A stretch of 64,000 bases of DNA from Mucilaginibacter gracilis (GTDB lineage Bacteria > Bacteroidota > Bacteroidia > Sphingobacteriales > Sphingobacteriaceae), in NCBI RefSeq assembly GCF_003633615.1, contig NZ_RBKU01000001.1:6510001-6574000 (forward strand), given 5' to 3'. Below are positions 62,129-64,000 of the stretch, piece by piece. Positions within the stretch are counted from its first letter, which is position 1. Each line of letters opens with the position of its first letter. The position numbers and the translations under genes were made by a program. The notes below the pieces were generated by a model, which was not told the DNA's origin, ran no database searches, and saw only the letters and a list, made by a program, of their open reading frames with translations.

Positions 62129-62145
62129 ACAAAAACACATGCCAT
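62129..62145 (-). promoter_or_regulatory. Candidate sigma-54 promoter of the HlyD/permease array
   Basis: On the minus strand TGGCATGTGTTTTTGT resembles TGGCAC-N5-TTGCW: the -24 GG is intact and spacing is right, but the -12 GC is not (TTTGT). Distance to GTG 62095 would leave a leader of about 25 bases. A TAnnTTTG-like TATATTGG just downstream is an alternative housekeeping element. The divergent gene encodes a sigma-54 activator, which fits. Confidence 0.3.
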
Positions 62146-62395
62146 AAAATAAAATGCTGTTTATCAGCTACATACAAAATATTTTTTAAAAACGGCGTTC
62201 GCTTTTGCAACAGCAGGTGTACGCTTATGATACACTTATTTTTGCCAAATTGTATTTAAAACCACATTAACAGCATTTTACCCTATTGGAAGGATTTTTG
62301 ACTGATACCAGTACATTAGCACAAATTTTATATATTTAAATGCATAACATATTTACTACCCAACCCGGCAACCCTATCAAATACCAATATTTGGC

Positions 62396-63754
62396 ATGTT
62401 ACTAAAAAAAGCAAGTATTTTAATTGTTGATGATGATACCGATGTGCTAACCGCAGTTAAGCTTTTATTGAAAACTGAGGCACAGGAAGTTACTACCGAA
62501 AAAAATCCAGAAAATATAAATTGGCTGCTCAAAAAAAGTCCGCCCGATTTAATATTGCTCGATATGAACTTTACCAGCGCCATTAACACCGGCAACGAAG
62601 GTTTATACTGGCTACGCAAAATAAAGGAGTGGATGCCCGATGCCTGCGTAATTATGATAACGGCCTATGGTGATATTGACCTTGCAGTACGATCATTAAA
62701 AGAGGGCGCGGCAGATTTTATTGTAAAGCCCTGGCATAACGATAAACTGATAGATACCATTAAAGATCTGTTAGACAAAATTGGGGGGAACAAATCCGCC
62801 AAACCCGCAACATCCAAACAAACATCATCGGGCACATTGATACTGGGCGAATCAGCGGTGATGGAGGATATATTTTTAAAGGTTAACAAAGTTGCACCCA
62901 CAGATGCCAATATATTGATACTGGGCGAAAACGGAACCGGTAAAGATTTAATTGCCAAAGCCATACACGAACGATCAATGCGCGCGGCCAAGCCATTCAT
63001 TAAGGTTGACGTAGGCGCGCTAACGGATTCGTTGTTTGAGAGCGAACTTTTTGGACACAAAAAGGGTGCCTTTACCGATGCTCGCGAAGAACGCATAGGC
63101 CGTTTTGAAGATGCTAACGGCGGCACTTTATTTTTGGACGAAATAGGTAACATATCATTGCACCAACAAGCTAAATTGCTTACCGTATTGCAAAACCGCC
63201 AAGTTACCAGGCTGGGTAACAACAAAGCCACCGATATTGATATCCGCCTGGTGTGCGCAACCAACCTGCCCCTCAGCGAACTGGCTAACGAAAGCCGTTT
63301 CCGTAAGGATTTGATTTACCGCATCAATACCGTTGAAATAACTATGCCCCCGCTGCGCAAACGCAGCAGCGATGTAATGATACTGGCCCGGCACTTTGCT
63401 AAAGTGTATGCCACCAAGTACTTAAAACCCACGGTAAGTTTTGATGAAAGCGCGGTGCAAAAGCTGCTTCAATATAATTATCCCGGTAACGTGCGCGAGT
63501 TGCAGTACACTATTGAGAGGGCTGTAATAATGGCCGATGATGCCATGTTAAGAGCCGCCGACCTGATATTTTCGTCGATAGAATCGGTAACCGAAATTGC
63601 CGAACCCATGGACGATATGCCCTTGAGCATGGTAGAAAAACAAACTATTTTGCGTGTGATAGAAAAACATAGCGGAAACATTACACGCGCCGCCAAAGAG
63701 CTTGGCATAACCCGCACGGCACTTTACCGCAGACTGAGCAAGTATGATATTTAA
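62396..63754 (+). CDS. Sigma-54-dependent response regulator, NtrC family
   Basis: A 452-residue activator with three domains. REC domain residues 8-125: acidic pocket DDD (12-14), phosphoacceptor D56 (LLDMNF) and KP (IVKPW). AAA+ domain from about 145: Walker A GENGTGKD near 176-183, the sigma-54 contact loop GAFTDA at 224-229 (consensus GAFTGA), Walker B LFLDEIGN and the arginine-finger region. The C-terminal Fis-like HTH reads NITRAAKELGITRTALYRRL. It overlaps the sensor kinase gene by 11 bases. It probably controls the divergent efflux array. Confidence 0.93.
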   Translation: MLLKKASILIVDDDTDVLTAVKLLLKTEAQEVTTEKNPENINWLLKKSPPDLILLDMNFTSAINTGNEGLYWLRKIKEWMPDACVIMITAYGDIDLAVRSLKEGAADFIVKPWHNDKLIDTIKDLLDKIGGNKSAKPATSKQTSSGTLILGESAVMEDIFLKVNKVAPTDANILILGENGTGKDLIAKAIHERSMRAAKPFIKVDVGALTDSLFESELFGHKKGAFTDAREERIGRFEDANGGTLFLDEIGNISLHQQAKLLTVLQNRQVTRLGNNKATDIDIRLVCATNLPLSELANESRFRKDLIYRINTVEITMPPLRKRSSDVMILARHFAKVYATKYLKPTVSFDESAVQKLLQYNYPGNVRELQYTIERAVIMADDAMLRAADLIFSSIESVTEIAEPMDDMPLSMVEKQTILRVIEKHSGNITRAAKELGITRTALYRRLSKYDI

Positions 63755-64000
63755 ACGTTACGAATGGCGCATACTATTGCGTGTGCTGATACTTTTTTTA
63801 ACCCTTTTAGTAGCCTGTATATTGGTGGTAAAGGCATGGTTTGCCTATCTCATTATTTGTGTACCCCTAATTATTGCCGAACTTATTGACTTTTTACGTT
63901 TCCAAAAAAAAGCACAGGACGAGGTAGAACAGTTTGTACAATCCGTACAATACCGCGATTTTTCCAGGCATTTTGACGTAGGCCGGGCACCACAGGAATT
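63744..64000 (+). CDS. Sensor histidine kinase, N-terminal part (runs off the window)
   Basis: Starts at ATG 63744, overlapping the regulator stop by 11 bases. The first 85 residues contain two hydrophobic segments (about 9-29 and 32-48) separated by a very short loop, then a basic/acidic linker (RFQKKAQDEVEQF). This is the membrane anchor of the kinase partner of the response regulator; the catalytic part lies beyond the window. A tiny periplasmic loop suggests sensing within the membrane or by the linker. Confidence 0.7.
   Translation, partial: MIFKRYEWRILLRVLILFLTLLVACILVVKAWFAYLIICVPLIIAELIDFLRFQKKAQDEVEQFVQSVQYRDFSRHFDVGRAPQE

Noticed and set aside
62205..62225. Second sigma-54-like site (minus strand, TACACC...TTGCA)
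   Set aside because: Only the TTGCA half fits; the -24 GG is missing.
62665..63264. Long minus-strand frame (199 codons) inside the response regulator gene
   Set aside because: It lies completely antisense to conserved AAA+ motifs; composition reflects the regulator's codons.
1..64000. CRISPR arrays, tRNA or rRNA genes
   Set aside because: No regularly spaced repeats with unique spacers and no cloverleaf or rRNA-like sequence were noticed on either strand, though a covariance-model scan was not possible.

Overview
The window looks like chromosomal DNA of a Bacteroidota bacterium of the Sphingobacteriaceae, with a Mucilaginibacter- or Pedobacter-like gene set. Support comes from TAnnTTTG promoter elements close to several starts, weak Shine-Dalgarno signals, TTG/GTG starts, a SusC-type CarboxypepD_reg/TonB-plug segment, DUF4293 and TIGR04222-type proteins, a Nudix-type arabinose regulator, an IS982 element, and short GC-rich palindromic repeats in AT-rich intergenic DNA. 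No rRNA, tRNA or CRISPR array was seen.

Layout. 1-20 kb: the end of a GH51 arabinofuranosidase gene and a secreted aldose epimerase with a strong terminator; an AdiC-like APC permease; a C4-dicarboxylate symporter; sucD; a GRDP/TIGR04222-type membrane protein; msrB; a flippase; a HAD hydrolase; then, on the minus strand, an L-arabinose operon (Nudix regulator, araB, araD, GH27 glycosidase, araA), topoisomerase IV subunit B, and cdd. 20-30 kb: housekeeping and envelope genes (DUF1905/YdeI-like, outer membrane protein, rbfA, M23 peptidase, TonB-C protein, cold-shock protein, GT2 plus flippase, ruvC, ABC exporter, truA, DUF4293). 30-40 kb: a 1939-residue alpha-2-macroglobulin-like protein carrying an internal SusC-type plug module, a complete IS982-family insertion sequence, and a FAD/Fe-S D-2-hydroxyacid dehydrogenase. 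40-62 kb, minus strand: a 21-kb efflux-type array of one HlyD-like adaptor, one MacB-like ATPase, seven consecutive paralogous FtsX/MacB-like permeases, a second ATPase and a TolC-like outer membrane factor. Divergent from it lie a sigma-54-dependent response regulator and the start of its sensor kinase.

How the genes fit together. GH51 and GH27 enzymes would release L-arabinose from arabinan or related glycans, the epimerase would equilibrate anomers, and AraA/AraB/AraD would pass the sugar to D-xylulose 5-phosphate under the Nudix regulator. The large array looks like a tripartite export machine in which seven permeases share two ATPases, one adaptor and one TolC channel, probably switched on by the adjacent two-component system.

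The two features most worth following up are the seven-permease array and the macroglobulin/TonB-plug fusion. Several short palindromic repeats have been read into protein (truA and the ABC exporter), and the IS has separated the macroglobulin gene from its likely terminator.
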